DNA of 64,000 bases from Aquificota bacterium (GCA_013153635.1 JAADDZ010000007.1:43425-107424); one strand, 5' to 3'. Positions 27,947 to 36,373 are shown, counted from the first letter of the stretch. A program made the numbers and translations. Notes: generated from the letters alone by a model not told the origin.

Positions 27947-29098
27947 ATGAACAAAAAACATATATTGGCTGTACTCTTAGCATCTTCTTTTATGTTAGTC
28001 TCTTGTTCCCTAGAGTGGGACGATGATGATGACGATGATGAAGAATATCTTTATGGACTACACAACCAAGGTAAATCATGTGCTCAATGTCACTACATAG
28101 TCAAAACCACAGATGACGACTATGATGATGACGACGACTATGATGATATTGACGATGATGAGAGATTCAATATAGGGGGAACTGTATTTAAGCTTTTAGA
28201 TGCCCCTGATTATAGTGAAGAATATGCGTCTCCTTTACATTATATAGTTTTAGAAACGGAAAATGGAGAGGAGTACAAAACCAAAAGAGGAAGGGGAACA
28301 GGAAATTTTTATCTTAACAAGGAAATCTCCTCTAGATTTTTACCAAAAGTGTACGATGACGAAGACAAACTTGTAAACAAAGCAAACAACTATCATGAAT
28401 CTACATGGACAGATTGTAACAGCTGTCATACAGCGGTAGGCACAAACGGAGCCCCCGGCAGAATAGTTTCATACGCTTATTACACCCAAAACGATAATAC
28501 TGATGAAGATAATACTTATAATCCAGACCCTAATAACATACCCCCAACGATAACGAACTTCACTGCTCAACCGACCACAGGGCAACCTCCTTTGGAAGTT
28601 AGTTTTTCCTGCTCTGCTATAGACCAAGATGGTAGTATAACAGAGTACAGGTTTGATTTTGATGGAGATGGTGATACAGACCTAACAAACAACACAGGAA
28701 TAGCAGTTCACACCTATGACACAGCAGGCACCTATACCGCCAAATGTGTAGTTTATGACGATGTAGGAGCTTATGCTTATAAAACTGTTAATATATATGT
28801 TACTGACGGAACTACTACAACCTTATCCTTTGAAACAGATATTTTTCCTATACTTGAGAATAGATGTAGCGGTTGTCACAATGCTAATACTCAAAGAACA
28901 TTTATCGTTACAGATGCAACAGGAACATATACTAACATCATAGATAACAACTTAATCGATACTAATAACCCTCCAAATTCTACTTTATTACTAAAAGCGA
29001 CAAACACTGTACCTCACGATGGTGGCAAAGTGATAGACCCTGAATCCACCGAGTACAGAACTATTCTTGACTGGATTACTCAAGGAGCTAATCCTTAA
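27947..29098 (+). CDS. Triheme c-type cytochrome lipoprotein with PKD domain and Asp-rich stretches
   Basis: A 383-residue exported lipoprotein (lipobox MLVSC, Cys20). Three heme c sites: CAQCH (45-49), CNSCH (157-161) and CSGCH (307-311). Two runs of Asp (about 25-32 and 56-72) bracket the first heme. Residues 70-175 form a module related to the next gene (IGGTVFK, then CNxCH). Residues 199-286 are a PKD domain (FDFDGDGDTD, HTYDTAGTYTAKCVV). The C-terminal part resembles cytochrome domains fused to exported Planctomycete proteins (FETDIFPILENRCSGCH). GGAGG precedes the ATG. Probably faces the cell exterior; electron transfer to or from an external partner is inference. Confidence 0.88.
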   Translation: MNKKHILAVLLASSFMLVSCSLEWDDDDDDDEEYLYGLHNQGKSCAQCHYIVKTTDDDYDDDDDYDDIDDDERFNIGGTVFKLLDAPDYSEEYASPLHYIVLETENGEEYKTKRGRGTGNFYLNKEISSRFLPKVYDDEDKLVNKANNYHESTWTDCNSCHTAVGTNGAPGRIVSYAYYTQNDNTDEDNTYNPDPNNIPPTITNFTAQPTTGQPPLEVSFSCSAIDQDGSITEYRFDFDGDGDTDLTNNTGIAVHTYDTAGTYTAKCVVYDDVGAYAYKTVNIYVTDGTTTTLSFETDIFPILENRCSGCHNANTQRTFIVTDATGTYTNIIDNNLIDTNNPPNSTLLLKATNTVPHDGGKVIDPESTEYRTILDWITQGANP

Positions 29099-29129
29099 TA
29101 AGGATTTTGTTAAACCTTTGGAGGGTAGA

Positions 29130-29729
29130 ATGTTATTTAGTACTGTGATAAGAGCCTTTATACCTATGGTTATAACAGTACTGCTAACTTCTTGTGGAGA
29201 TTATTTTGAAGATGAAGATGATGAGTATGAAAATATCACAAAACAAGGCTGGCATATGCAAGGTAGAGATTGCCTTGCATGCCACAATATAGACCTTGGG
29301 ACTGAAAAGCATCTAACCATAGGAGGAACAGTTTTTAAAAGCCCCAATATCACTGACCCTGATGATTTAGACAATGTTTGTGGAGGAAATATATATGTAA
29401 GATTTGTAGAGCCGTTTACAGGGGAAACTATCAGCTCAAAAGATTATATAGACCCTGATAGTAAAGGATACCTTGGCAAAGGTAACATATTTATTCTTTC
29501 AAGATTATTATCTAGCCTTCAAGGAGAGTTTATAGTACAGATAATAGATGATAAAAATAATGTCCTTGCCACAAGCGGTATCCATAGCTTTTCGAATCAG
29601 TACATTATAGAAAACCCCACAGACCCAGATAATAGATATTCTTGCAATGCTTGTCACTCTATAGAACCTAAAGGTGGAGCTTCAGGAGTCATTTATGTTG
29701 ATACGGGAGCTGTAAACCTTTGTGAGTAA
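29130..29729 (+). CDS. Diheme c-type cytochrome lipoprotein
   Basis: A 199-residue lipoprotein (lipobox LLTSC, Cys22) with CLACH (48-52) and CNACH (172-176). It shares with the preceding protein the order HxQGxxCxxCHxI, IGGTVFK, CNxCH, then a GxGAxGxI segment, so the two are paralogous modules; this one lacks the PKD and third heme. It also has a short acidic run (EDEDDEYE) after the lipid anchor. The ATG at 29130 follows TTTGGAGGGTAGA; an upstream in-frame ATG at 29067 lies inside the previous gene and would hide the signal peptide, so it is rejected. Confidence 0.88.
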   Translation: MLFSTVIRAFIPMVITVLLTSCGDYFEDEDDEYENITKQGWHMQGRDCLACHNIDLGTEKHLTIGGTVFKSPNITDPDDLDNVCGGNIYVRFVEPFTGETISSKDYIDPDSKGYLGKGNIFILSRLLSSLQGEFIVQIIDDKNNVLATSGIHSFSNQYIIENPTDPDNRYSCNACHSIEPKGGASGVIYVDTGAVNLCE

Positions 29730-29747
29730 TATATAAGGAGGTAAAAC

Positions 29748-30272
29748 ATGATAAAACTTATATATCCTCTAATTGTGGCTGTATTTTTGTCATTTGCAAC
29801 TTATGCAAAACCAAAATTAGGAACAAAAGCTCCTGATTTTAAACTTCCTGACATCTTTACAGGAAAGATATATACCATGGACGATTTTAAAGGAAAAGTT
29901 GTTTTACTAAACCTATGGGCAAGTTGGTGTACAGGTTGTAAAGCTGAAATGCCTGAATTTTTTAAACTTCAAAAAAAACTTGAGAATAGAGATTTTATGA
30001 TAGTTGCTGTCAGTATTGATAGCTCAAAGAAAAAAGCCCTCAAATTCTTAAAAAAAGTTGAAAAAAGAACAGGGATAAGAACCCCTTTTATAGTTTTATG
30101 GGATTCAAAAAAGAACCTCGCCAAAATTTACAAACCTATAGGACTGCCTTCCTCTTATCTAATAGATAAAAAAGGTATCTTAAGGAAAGAATTTATAGGA
30201 AGCTTTACAACCAAAAATATTACACTCCTAGAAAAAGAGATAGAAAAACTTCTAGAGGAAAAAAATGATTAA
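29748..30272 (+). CDS. Periplasmic thioredoxin-like protein (TlpA/ResA type)
   Basis: A 174-residue thiol:disulfide oxidoreductase with an N-terminal signal sequence (1-20), the AhpC/TSA-like start GTKAPDFKLPD and active site WASWCTGC (Cys61, Cys64). The later PIGLPSSYLIDKKG segment contains the conserved cis-proline. ResA-like proteins reduce apocytochrome c cysteines before heme attachment, which would fit the two heme lipoproteins just upstream. A reductant for the DUF4266 Cys-rich lipoprotein next to it is an alternative. GGAGG precedes the ATG; the stop overlaps the next gene by eight bases. Confidence 0.9.
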   Translation: MIKLIYPLIVAVFLSFATYAKPKLGTKAPDFKLPDIFTGKIYTMDDFKGKVVLLNLWASWCTGCKAEMPEFFKLQKKLENRDFMIVAVSIDSSKKKALKFLKKVEKRTGIRTPFIVLWDSKKNLAKIYKPIGLPSSYLIDKKGILRKEFIGSFTTKNITLLEKEIEKLLEEKND

Positions 30273-30489
30273 ACTGGTTTTAATAGTAGTTGTACCGTCA
30301 TTTTTTTTCATATCTTGTAGTAACACTCTTACAAGTGTTATGCCATATGAAAGGGAGTATTTTGCCCAAGAGAAAATGCAGTTTGACCCAATACCTTCTC
30401 GGACAGAGCAGGAAGCCCATGTATTTTTAATTAGAGAAGCTTCTGCAGGGGGAGAAAGCTCTTTCCAAGGGGGTTGTGGATGCAGATAA
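30265..30489 (+). CDS. Small DUF4266-like lipoprotein
   Basis: A 74-residue lipoprotein (lipobox FFISC) with a conserved-looking SVMPYEREYFAQEKM segment and a C-terminal GGCGCR tail. From memory this fits DUF4266, tiny lipoproteins regularly found between a TlpA thioredoxin and a DUF3570 barrel, the order seen here. Function is unknown; the terminal Cys pair may bind a metal or be the thioredoxin's substrate. Its 3' end overlaps the DUF3570 gene by about ten bases. Confidence 0.8.
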   Translation: MIKLVLIVVVPSFFFISCSNTLTSVMPYEREYFAQEKMQFDPIPSRTEQEAHVFLIREASAGGESSFQGGCGCR

Positions 30490-31610
30490 AAAAGCTACTT
30501 GCAGGGGTAATGGTACTTCTCCCCTTTACAAAGGGTTTTTCTTCTCCCCAAGAAGATAAAATCGGAGTGGGCTTTAATCTATATGTAGATAACGCTGATG
30601 TAGAAGTTTACTCACCAACGTTTAGTCTGCTAAAAAAGATAACAGAAAAACTAATTATAAGTTTAAAAACAAGAATAGATGCAATATCCGCCGCAAGTAT
30701 AAGAAACGGAGGAAGACCAAACCAAGTAGACGCTGTAACAGGAGCTTCTTATAAGGAAGGTTTTGACGATGTTAGATATGCAGGTTCGTTATCCATAACA
30801 TATGATACTGTTAATTATTCGGTTACTTTAGGAGGCTATTATTCTACAGAGATTGATTATGAAGGAAGGGCTATATTTGCAAATGTTATAAAACAGTTCA
30901 ATAATCAAAATACAGCTTTAGGTTTTGGTTTTTCTCAATCATTTGATAGATGGTATCCTGTCTTTGATAGGGAACTTCCAAAAGAGTATAGAAGAGAGCG
31001 AAAACTAGATATATCCTTTACTCAACTTTTATCTCCTACAGCTATGATTCAGTTTATATACACAAATCTCTATTCAGAAGGTTTCCTAGCGTCCCCTTAT
31101 CACTATGTTATAAACAATGAGATAGCAAAATTTGAGAAATACCCAGACACTAGAAACGCAAACGCATTTACAGTAAAACTTGTTAAACTTATAACTGAAC
31201 CTATGAGTATAAACCTCTACTATAGGTATTACCTAGATGACTGGGATATAAAATCCCACACTATAAATACAGAAGTACTAAGAGATATAAAAGAAGATTT
31301 TACTCTAGGAGTAAGATACAGATATTACACTCAAACAAAAGCAAATTTTATAAAACCTGTTGACCAATACACCCAATCAGATAAATATTTTGCTATTGAT
31401 TACAGAATGAGTTCCTTTTCTTCTAACACTATAGGCATATCTTTTATATACAAACCTTCTGGACAGTTCTTTATAGATTGGGATAGAGTGAAACTAGAAG
31501 GAAGCATAGATTATTATTTTACTTCTTCTAATGAATATATAAAAAGGTGGTACGAAGAAGACAGATTACACGCTGTATTTACATCATTTATGACTACATA
31601 TACTTTTTGA
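30480..31610 (+). CDS. DUF3570 outer-membrane beta-barrel protein
   Basis: A 376-residue exported protein (signal peptide 1-22) made mostly of amphipathic strands ending in aromatic residues, with a terminal Phe (TTYTF), as in outer-membrane barrels. Near the N terminus two similar motifs occur, DAISAAS (67-73) and DAVTGAS (84-90). The second fits the DxxTGA[ST] pattern flavinylated by ApbE in NqrC/RnfG, and an ApbE gene follows. DUF3570 family assignment is by this region and the gene order. Start at ATG 30480 preceded by AAGGGGG; a TTG two codons earlier is possible. Confidence 0.85.
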   Translation: MQIKKLLAGVMVLLPFTKGFSSPQEDKIGVGFNLYVDNADVEVYSPTFSLLKKITEKLIISLKTRIDAISAASIRNGGRPNQVDAVTGASYKEGFDDVRYAGSLSITYDTVNYSVTLGGYYSTEIDYEGRAIFANVIKQFNNQNTALGFGFSQSFDRWYPVFDRELPKEYRRERKLDISFTQLLSPTAMIQFIYTNLYSEGFLASPYHYVINNEIAKFEKYPDTRNANAFTVKLVKLITEPMSINLYYRYYLDDWDIKSHTINTEVLRDIKEDFTLGVRYRYYTQTKANFIKPVDQYTQSDKYFAIDYRMSSFSSNTIGISFIYKPSGQFFIDWDRVKLEGSIDYYFTSSNEYIKRWYEEDRLHAVFTSFMTTYTF

Positions 31611-31618
31611 GAGTGTAT

Positions 31619-32536
31619 ATGCTAAGAATGTTCAAAAAAACGAATCAATTGAAAGACTCTGTAATGTCTACCCAGATACTCATCAAGGGAAAAGCAGACA
31701 TAGAAATATTAAAAACTTGTATAAACATAGCAAAAGATTTAGAGAACAAATTATCAGCCTATAAAGAAGACTCTTTTATATCACTTATAAATAAAAATGC
31801 AGGGAAAAAACCTATTTCTTGCCCCCCTGAAGTTATAGAAGTACTAAAAATAGCAGTTAAAATCGCCCAAGAAACAGAAGGCAGATTTGACCCTACTGTT
31901 GGTGCTTTGACCCAAAAAACTTATGGCTTTGGAACGAAGAAAGAAAAAATACCTGAAGAAAAAGAAATCTTAGAGAAAAAGAGATTAGTCAATTACAAAG
32001 AGATAGAAATTAAAGACAATAAGATTTTTTTGAAAAAAAAGGGTATGGCTTTAGATTTAGGAGGAATAGGCAAAGGGTTTGCCTGTGAAAAAATTATAGA
32101 ATATCTGCATAAAAAGGGTATTCCTAATGCTCTAGTATCTATTGGAGGGGAGATTTGCTGTTATGGTAAACATTGGAATATAGGAATAAAGCACCCAAGA
32201 GAAGATAGATTTATAGCTGTTATAACTACCAAAGAAGGAAAAACAACGATTTCTACCAGTGGAGACTATGAACGGTTTATCGATAGTATGGATTACCACC
32301 ACATACTAGATACAAAAACAGGCAAACAAAATAATTTTTATTCAAGTGTAACCCTTGTTAGTGAAGGATTTAAAGGGGCAAGACTCGATGCATATGCAAC
32401 CGCAATCTTTAACAGCAGTACTATAAACCCCTTTATAAAAAAAGATTTTGATATGATGTATATACAAAAAGAAAACAATAATATCACGATAACTGAAGGC
32501 TTTCTGTCAAAGGTAGAGAAACTAGTTATGTTTTAG
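31619..32536 (+). CDS. apbE: FAD:protein FMN transferase (ApbE family)
   Basis: Transfers FMN from FAD onto a Thr/Ser of a target protein. About 305 residues with the family's landmarks: LSAYKEDSFISLINKNAG, FDPTVGALTQ, the ALDLGGIGKGFACE segment, ALVSIGGEI, TSGDYERF and the DAYATAIFN segment with the metal-binding Asp. A signal peptide or lipobox is not evident, unlike the usual periplasmic enzyme. The start is set at ATG 31619, eight bases after the barrel stop; GTG 31613 and ATG 31628 are alternatives. Longer frames would run inside the upstream gene. Adjacent DUF3570 protein is the obvious candidate substrate. Confidence 0.9.
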   Translation: MLRMFKKTNQLKDSVMSTQILIKGKADIEILKTCINIAKDLENKLSAYKEDSFISLINKNAGKKPISCPPEVIEVLKIAVKIAQETEGRFDPTVGALTQKTYGFGTKKEKIPEEKEILEKKRLVNYKEIEIKDNKIFLKKKGMALDLGGIGKGFACEKIIEYLHKKGIPNALVSIGGEICCYGKHWNIGIKHPREDRFIAVITTKEGKTTISTSGDYERFIDSMDYHHILDTKTGKQNNFYSSVTLVSEGFKGARLDAYATAIFNSSTINPFIKKDFDMMYIQKENNNITITEGFLSKVEKLVMF

Positions 32537-32543
32537 GTAAAAT

Positions 32544-33623
32544 CTACAAATGGATAATCTTCTCTAGTTTTTTATTAAAAAATTTAAAAACCCATTTAGT
32601 TAAAAATCTATTACTAAAAGGATAAGCTATATTTCTTATCTTCAAATCTCTATAAAATTCCTTATATAAACTGTTAGACAGGTATTTTGGATACAGCTCT
32701 TTTAATGAGCCTTTTTGATGCTCTGCCTCATATATAGCCAAACTAGCTAACTGTGCGCTTTTTTGTGCTGAATATATCCCTTCTCCGCTAGCTGGGTTTG
32801 TGATACCTCCTGCATCTCCTACAAGAAGTACATTCTTAAAGACTGGCTCTTCTATAAAATTTCCAAAAGGTATAGGGTGTCCCATCAATCTATCAGACTT
32901 ATAATCTGGGGCAAAATCGTATAGAAAAGAGTAAAAATTATCAACTAGATTTTTATTTTTAGAGATTAATCCGCCTATACCTACCACAACCCTATCTTTG
33001 TTAGGGAATATCCAAGAGTATCCCCACTTAACATACCCAAAAATTATCTGTGGCTTAGTTATTTTATCTTTTAAAAATTTTTTGTCTATATATATCTCTA
33101 TGGCATTGGCTAGATTTTCTTTCCAATTCTGCTTTTTGATTATACTTCTTTTTTCCATAAGTTTTCTAACTACAGAATATACCCCGTCTGCCCCTATTAG
33201 ATATTTGTACCTAAATGTTCTACCGGAAAGAGTTTTTATCTGGTTCTTATCAAAATCTATATCTACCACTTTTTCATTTTCTAAAACCTTTACTCCTCTT
33301 TGTTTTGCCTTCTTCAAAAGAAAATAATCGTACTCTCTCCTTTTTACAAAAGAGAATTTATATTTACTATATCCTTCAAATAATCGTTCCTTTTTCCACA
33401 GTATACTGTACTGGTCTGTCTTGTAATCTATAATGTTATGGTAATCCTCTATCTTTAACTGTTTTAATAGTAGTTCTGTTTTATACGTCAAAGCTCCTCC
33501 ACATAGTTTGTCTCGCGGAAATCTAGATTTATCTAAAATAAGAACATCAAACCCAAAATCTGCTAGAACAATTCCAGCGGTTGAGCCTGCGGGACCACCT
33601 CCTATGATTACTACATCAAACAT
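32544..33623 (-). CDS. Geranylgeranyl-reductase-family flavoprotein
   Basis: A 359-residue FAD-dependent oxidoreductase. The N-terminal dinucleotide fold GGGPAGSTAGIVLA (8-21), the DKSRFPRDKLCGGALT segment and the second FAD motif VLLVGDAGGITNPASGEGI place it in the geranylgeranyl reductase / saturated-isoprenoid family. In a non-photosynthetic bacterium a likely substrate is the isoprenoid tail of menaquinone or another polyprenyl lipid, but this is inference. Its start overlaps the birA end by eight bases. Convergent with the apbE operon with only seven bases between them. Confidence 0.85.
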   Translation of the reverse strand: MFDVVIIGGGPAGSTAGIVLADFGFDVLILDKSRFPRDKLCGGALTYKTELLLKQLKIEDYHNIIDYKTDQYSILWKKERLFEGYSKYKFSFVKRREYDYFLLKKAKQRGVKVLENEKVVDIDFDKNQIKTLSGRTFRYKYLIGADGVYSVVRKLMEKRSIIKKQNWKENLANAIEIYIDKKFLKDKITKPQIIFGYVKWGYSWIFPNKDRVVVGIGGLISKNKNLVDNFYSFLYDFAPDYKSDRLMGHPIPFGNFIEEPVFKNVLLVGDAGGITNPASGEGIYSAQKSAQLASLAIYEAEHQKGSLKELYPKYLSNSLYKEFYRDLKIRNIAYPFSNRFLTKWVFKFFNKKLEKIIHL

Positions 33624-34584
33624 CTTCTTTCCTCAAGGAAATGTCTCCAGAATAAAGAACATTTATAGATTTTCCTTTTTTTATAAGAACAGCTCCATTT
33701 TCGTTTATACCTATTAATATACCTTCTAATGTTTGATTTTCGTTAAAAACTTTTATCTTTTTTCCTTTCCACAGAAGGTATCTATTTAGTTCTTTTAGAA
33801 TAGACTTTCTAAAGTCTATATTTGATAGAAATTTTATATACTCTTTTTCTATTTCATCTAGTAAAAAACTCAAAATCTCTTTTTTTGAAAAATTTTTTCC
33901 TGTTTCTATAAGCATGGAGGTTGCTGTATCTTTTATCTGTTCTAAATCTTCTACTGTATCGTTAACATTTAGACCTATACCAACTATCAGACGATTAATC
34001 CTTTCTGCTTCTATCTCACTCTCTATAAGGATACCAGAGACCTTTTTCCCATTGAGAAAAATGTCGTTAGGCCATTTTATACCAACTTCTTTTTTGGTGA
34101 AAATTTCTACAGTTTTCCTCACAACATACGGAAACAATGCAGAAAACCTCAACAACTCATCAATAGGAAGCTTTGGCTCTAAAACCAGTGAAAAGTAAAT
34201 CCCTTTTCCAGTAGAAAGCCATCTTCTATCTTTCCTTCCTTTTCCTGCTGTCTGCCGTTGTGCTATTACAACTGTTCCCTCTTTTAGTGGGTGTGTTTTG
34301 GCATATCTGTTTGTAGAATCAATCTGGTCAAAATAGAGATATTCTCTACCGATTAACGATGTGTTTAAAAGGGGTTTTACCTCATTTTCTAACAGTAGGT
34401 TTTTGTTATCTAGTAGAAGGTATCCTTTTGGGGTAGACTTTATTTGGTAGCCTGCTTGTTTTAGCTTTTTTATCCTTTTCCATATAGCTGTTCTAGTGAC
34501 GCCTAAATCTTTTGCTAATATTTCACCAGATACAACTTGCTTTTGTATTCTTTTTAGTATCTTTTTGTCTAGTTCATCTATCAT
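33616..34584 (-). CDS. birA: Biotin-protein ligase with repressor-type HTH
   Basis: Attaches biotin to carboxylase carrier domains. The 322 residues have an N-terminal winged-helix domain (about 1-60, VSGEILAKDLGVTRTAIWKRIKKL), a catalytic domain with STNRYAK, the biotin-AMP loop RQTAGKGRKDRRW and KWPNDIF, and a C-terminal SH3-like domain. The HTH suggests it also represses biotin genes, none of which is in the window. Overlaps the secreted protein gene upstream by four bases. Confidence 0.94.
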   Translation of the reverse strand: MIDELDKKILKRIQKQVVSGEILAKDLGVTRTAIWKRIKKLKQAGYQIKSTPKGYLLLDNKNLLLENEVKPLLNTSLIGREYLYFDQIDSTNRYAKTHPLKEGTVVIAQRQTAGKGRKDRRWLSTGKGIYFSLVLEPKLPIDELLRFSALFPYVVRKTVEIFTKKEVGIKWPNDIFLNGKKVSGILIESEIEAERINRLIVGIGLNVNDTVEDLEQIKDTATSMLIETGKNFSKKEILSFLLDEIEKEYIKFLSNIDFRKSILKELNRYLLWKGKKIKVFNENQTLEGILIGINENGAVLIKKGKSINVLYSGDISLRKEDV

Positions 34585-34964
34585 TCAGCACAGATAATAT
34601 CGGCTGTAAATTTTAGTATTAATTTATCCTCAAAAGACTGAAGCTCAACACTGTAGTTACTTACAGCATGATATTTAAAAACGAGACAAGAATCTTTTGC
34701 ATCTTCTATGAACTTTTCGGCTGTGTCCTCATATAAAGTCCCTATTAGGTTAGCTACTGTACCATACTCTTTTTTTATTGCAAGTTTGTTAAAAGTAAAT
34801 GTATAGATTTGTGGGAACAGTTTTACCACTGTAATAGTAGGAAAGTACTGTTTTATGTTACCTTTGGTAATACCTAAAAGGGTAGAATGAGCTTTTTTAT
34901 CAGGCTCTAGAGCGAAACTTAGACTAGAAATAAGCAGAAAAGAGAGTATCAAATTTTTTATCAT
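34581..34964 (-). CDS. Small secreted protein, function unknown
   Basis: A 127-residue protein with a clean signal peptide (cleavage after SFA, about residue 18) and a mature alpha/beta domain containing two Cys (SCLVFKYH and IICAE) that could pair. No family recognised. It is cotranscribed with birA, the stop and start overlapping by four bases. A plausible promoter lies directly upstream. Confidence 0.75.
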   Translation of the reverse strand: MIKNLILSFLLISSLSFALEPDKKAHSTLLGITKGNIKQYFPTITVVKLFPQIYTFTFNKLAIKKEYGTVANLIGTLYEDTAEKFIEDAKDSCLVFKYHAVSNYSVELQSFEDKLILKFTADIICAE

Positions 34965-34995
34965 AATTTTTCTCGTGAATTTTTACTTTTTCTTT

Positions 34996-35025
34996 ATAAT
35001 AACATTTGAATTTTGTTTTTTTCAA
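34996..35025 (-). promoter_or_regulatory. Candidate promoter of the secreted protein-birA-reductase operon
   Basis: On the minus strand TTGAAA (35025-35020) and TATTAT (35001-34996) are 18 bases apart, about 32 bases ahead of the start codon at 34964. Good consensus, but the DNA is AT-rich and chance matches are common. Confidence 0.4.
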
Positions 35026-35045
35026 ATTTTTGTTTAAAACGGCAG

Positions 35046-35065
35046 AACGGCTATAGTTAGCCGTT
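35046..35065 (-). terminator. Terminator hairpin of the pseudopilin gene
   Basis: AACGGCTA and TAGCCGTT form a perfect 8-bp stem with a four-base loop, eleven bases past the pilin stop on the minus strand. The T-rich tail is delayed (CTGCCGTTTT), so strength is uncertain. Confidence 0.6.
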
Positions 35066-35075
35066 CCTGTAAGAT

Positions 35076-35696
35076 TTAGAATAAGAATAGTTTCTCTGTT
35101 ATTATCTCTGCATCTATAGACCAGCAGTCTGTATCTTTTGTATAAGTGATGCTTCCTCCACTTAGCCTTATATCTCCTAGGCTACTTTCTCCATCATCTA
35201 TCGCTTTGTCTAATGCACAGATATATTTTGTTTGTTTTGGATAGTACACAGTGGGGTGAGTGTCAAGAGGACTTTCTGTAACTATATAAATCCAGTTTCC
35301 TCTTTTGGTTCCTATTGTTAGATAAGATATATACCAGTAACCTCCTAAGGTTGTTTGTAAATCAGAGGTAGACAGTAAACCATAAACATTTACTAAAAGA
35401 TGCCAAAAGGCTCTTTTTTCATCATTGTATTCTAATCTTCCATTTTTCGTCCCAGTACATTCTGTTACATCAGCAGGGTTAGGAGAGGTACAGCCGTCTC
35501 CTGGCCAAAATCCGTACCTATCATAAAACGTTAAAGCGGCCGCATATATTTTATTGTACTGGGAAGCTAAGCTTTTTACCTTAGCATTTTCTATGAGTTG
35601 CCTACCTTTGAAGACCATTCCTATGATAAGTCCTATTATGATAAGAACTATAGCAAGCTCTATAAGGGTAAACCCTCTTTTTGAAAAAGTTTTCAT
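35076..35696 (-). CDS. Type IV pilin-like/pseudopilin protein
   Basis: A 206-residue protein with the class III prepilin signal KRG/FTLIELAIVLIIIGLI near the N terminus (cleavage after Gly8, conserved Glu at mature position 5). The globular part begins QYNKIYAAALTFYDRYGFWPGD, as in type II secretion or pilus minor pilins, and has several Cys. No pilus assembly genes are nearby, so it is an orphan minor pilin or pseudopilin acting with a system encoded elsewhere. GGAGGAAAG precedes the start. Confidence 0.88.
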   Translation of the reverse strand: MKTFSKRGFTLIELAIVLIIIGLIIGMVFKGRQLIENAKVKSLASQYNKIYAAALTFYDRYGFWPGDGCTSPNPADVTECTGTKNGRLEYNDEKRAFWHLLVNVYGLLSTSDLQTTLGGYWYISYLTIGTKRGNWIYIVTESPLDTHPTVYYPKQTKYICALDKAIDDGESSLGDIRLSGGSITYTKDTDCWSIDAEIITEKLFLF

Positions 35697-35830
35697 ATTT
35701 ACTTTCCTCCATGTATGATTTTAAGGAAAGTTATCGGAAGATTTTGTGGGGATTTTAATAGTTTTTGTTAACTAAAACTGACCGCTTGTGTATAATTGTT
35801 TAACCATCGAACTTAAATAGGAGGCAATAG

Positions 35831-36373
35831 ATGAAAACTATAGAAAGAATTGTAGAATGGCTTTTGTGGGAAAGCCGTTTGATTATAATATTTGCTGTAA
35901 TATCTAGCGTGTTAGCCGCTTTTGTCCTTGTAGGAATAGGTACTTATGACATTTTAGTGGTATTAAAACATATACCTCACGCTTTTATAAGTGCTGAATC
36001 ATTTGAGAAATATCATGGAGAGGCTATAACCCATATAATAAGTGCTATTGATGCTTATCTCATATCTACAGTACTACTAATATTTGGACTAGGACTCTAT
36101 GAGCTTTTTATCAGCAGGATAGATTACATAGAACAGGAAACAAAGTCATCAAGGATTCTGGAAGTACATACTTTAGACCAACTAAAAGAAAAATTGGCAA
36201 AGGTTATAATTATGGTTCTTATTGTTACCTTTTTTAAGCATGCGGTTGATTTGAGTTATGGAGATGTTAAAAATCTCTTATTTTTGAGTATTGGAATCGC
36301 TCTTATCGCTGTATCAGTGTATTTTATGGGAAAGGGACATTCTATTGAAGAAAATGAGAAAAATTTACATTAA
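35831..36373 (+). CDS. UPF0114 (YqhA-like) membrane protein
   Basis: A 180-residue protein with about four membrane helices. ESRLIIIFAVISSVLAAF at the start, a His/Glu-containing periplasmic loop, DAYLISTVLLIFGLGLYELF and KVIIMVLIVTFFKHAV match the UPF0114/YqhA family. Its role is unknown. It precedes the copper ATPase by 82 bases and may or may not be cotranscribed. TAGGAGG lies just upstream of the ATG; a TATAAT box at 35791-35796 is a possible -10. Confidence 0.85.
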   Translation: MKTIERIVEWLLWESRLIIIFAVISSVLAAFVLVGIGTYDILVVLKHIPHAFISAESFEKYHGEAITHIISAIDAYLISTVLLIFGLGLYELFISRIDYIEQETKSSRILEVHTLDQLKEKLAKVIIMVLIVTFFKHAVDLSYGDVKNLLFLSIGIALIAVSVYFMGKGHSIEENEKNLH

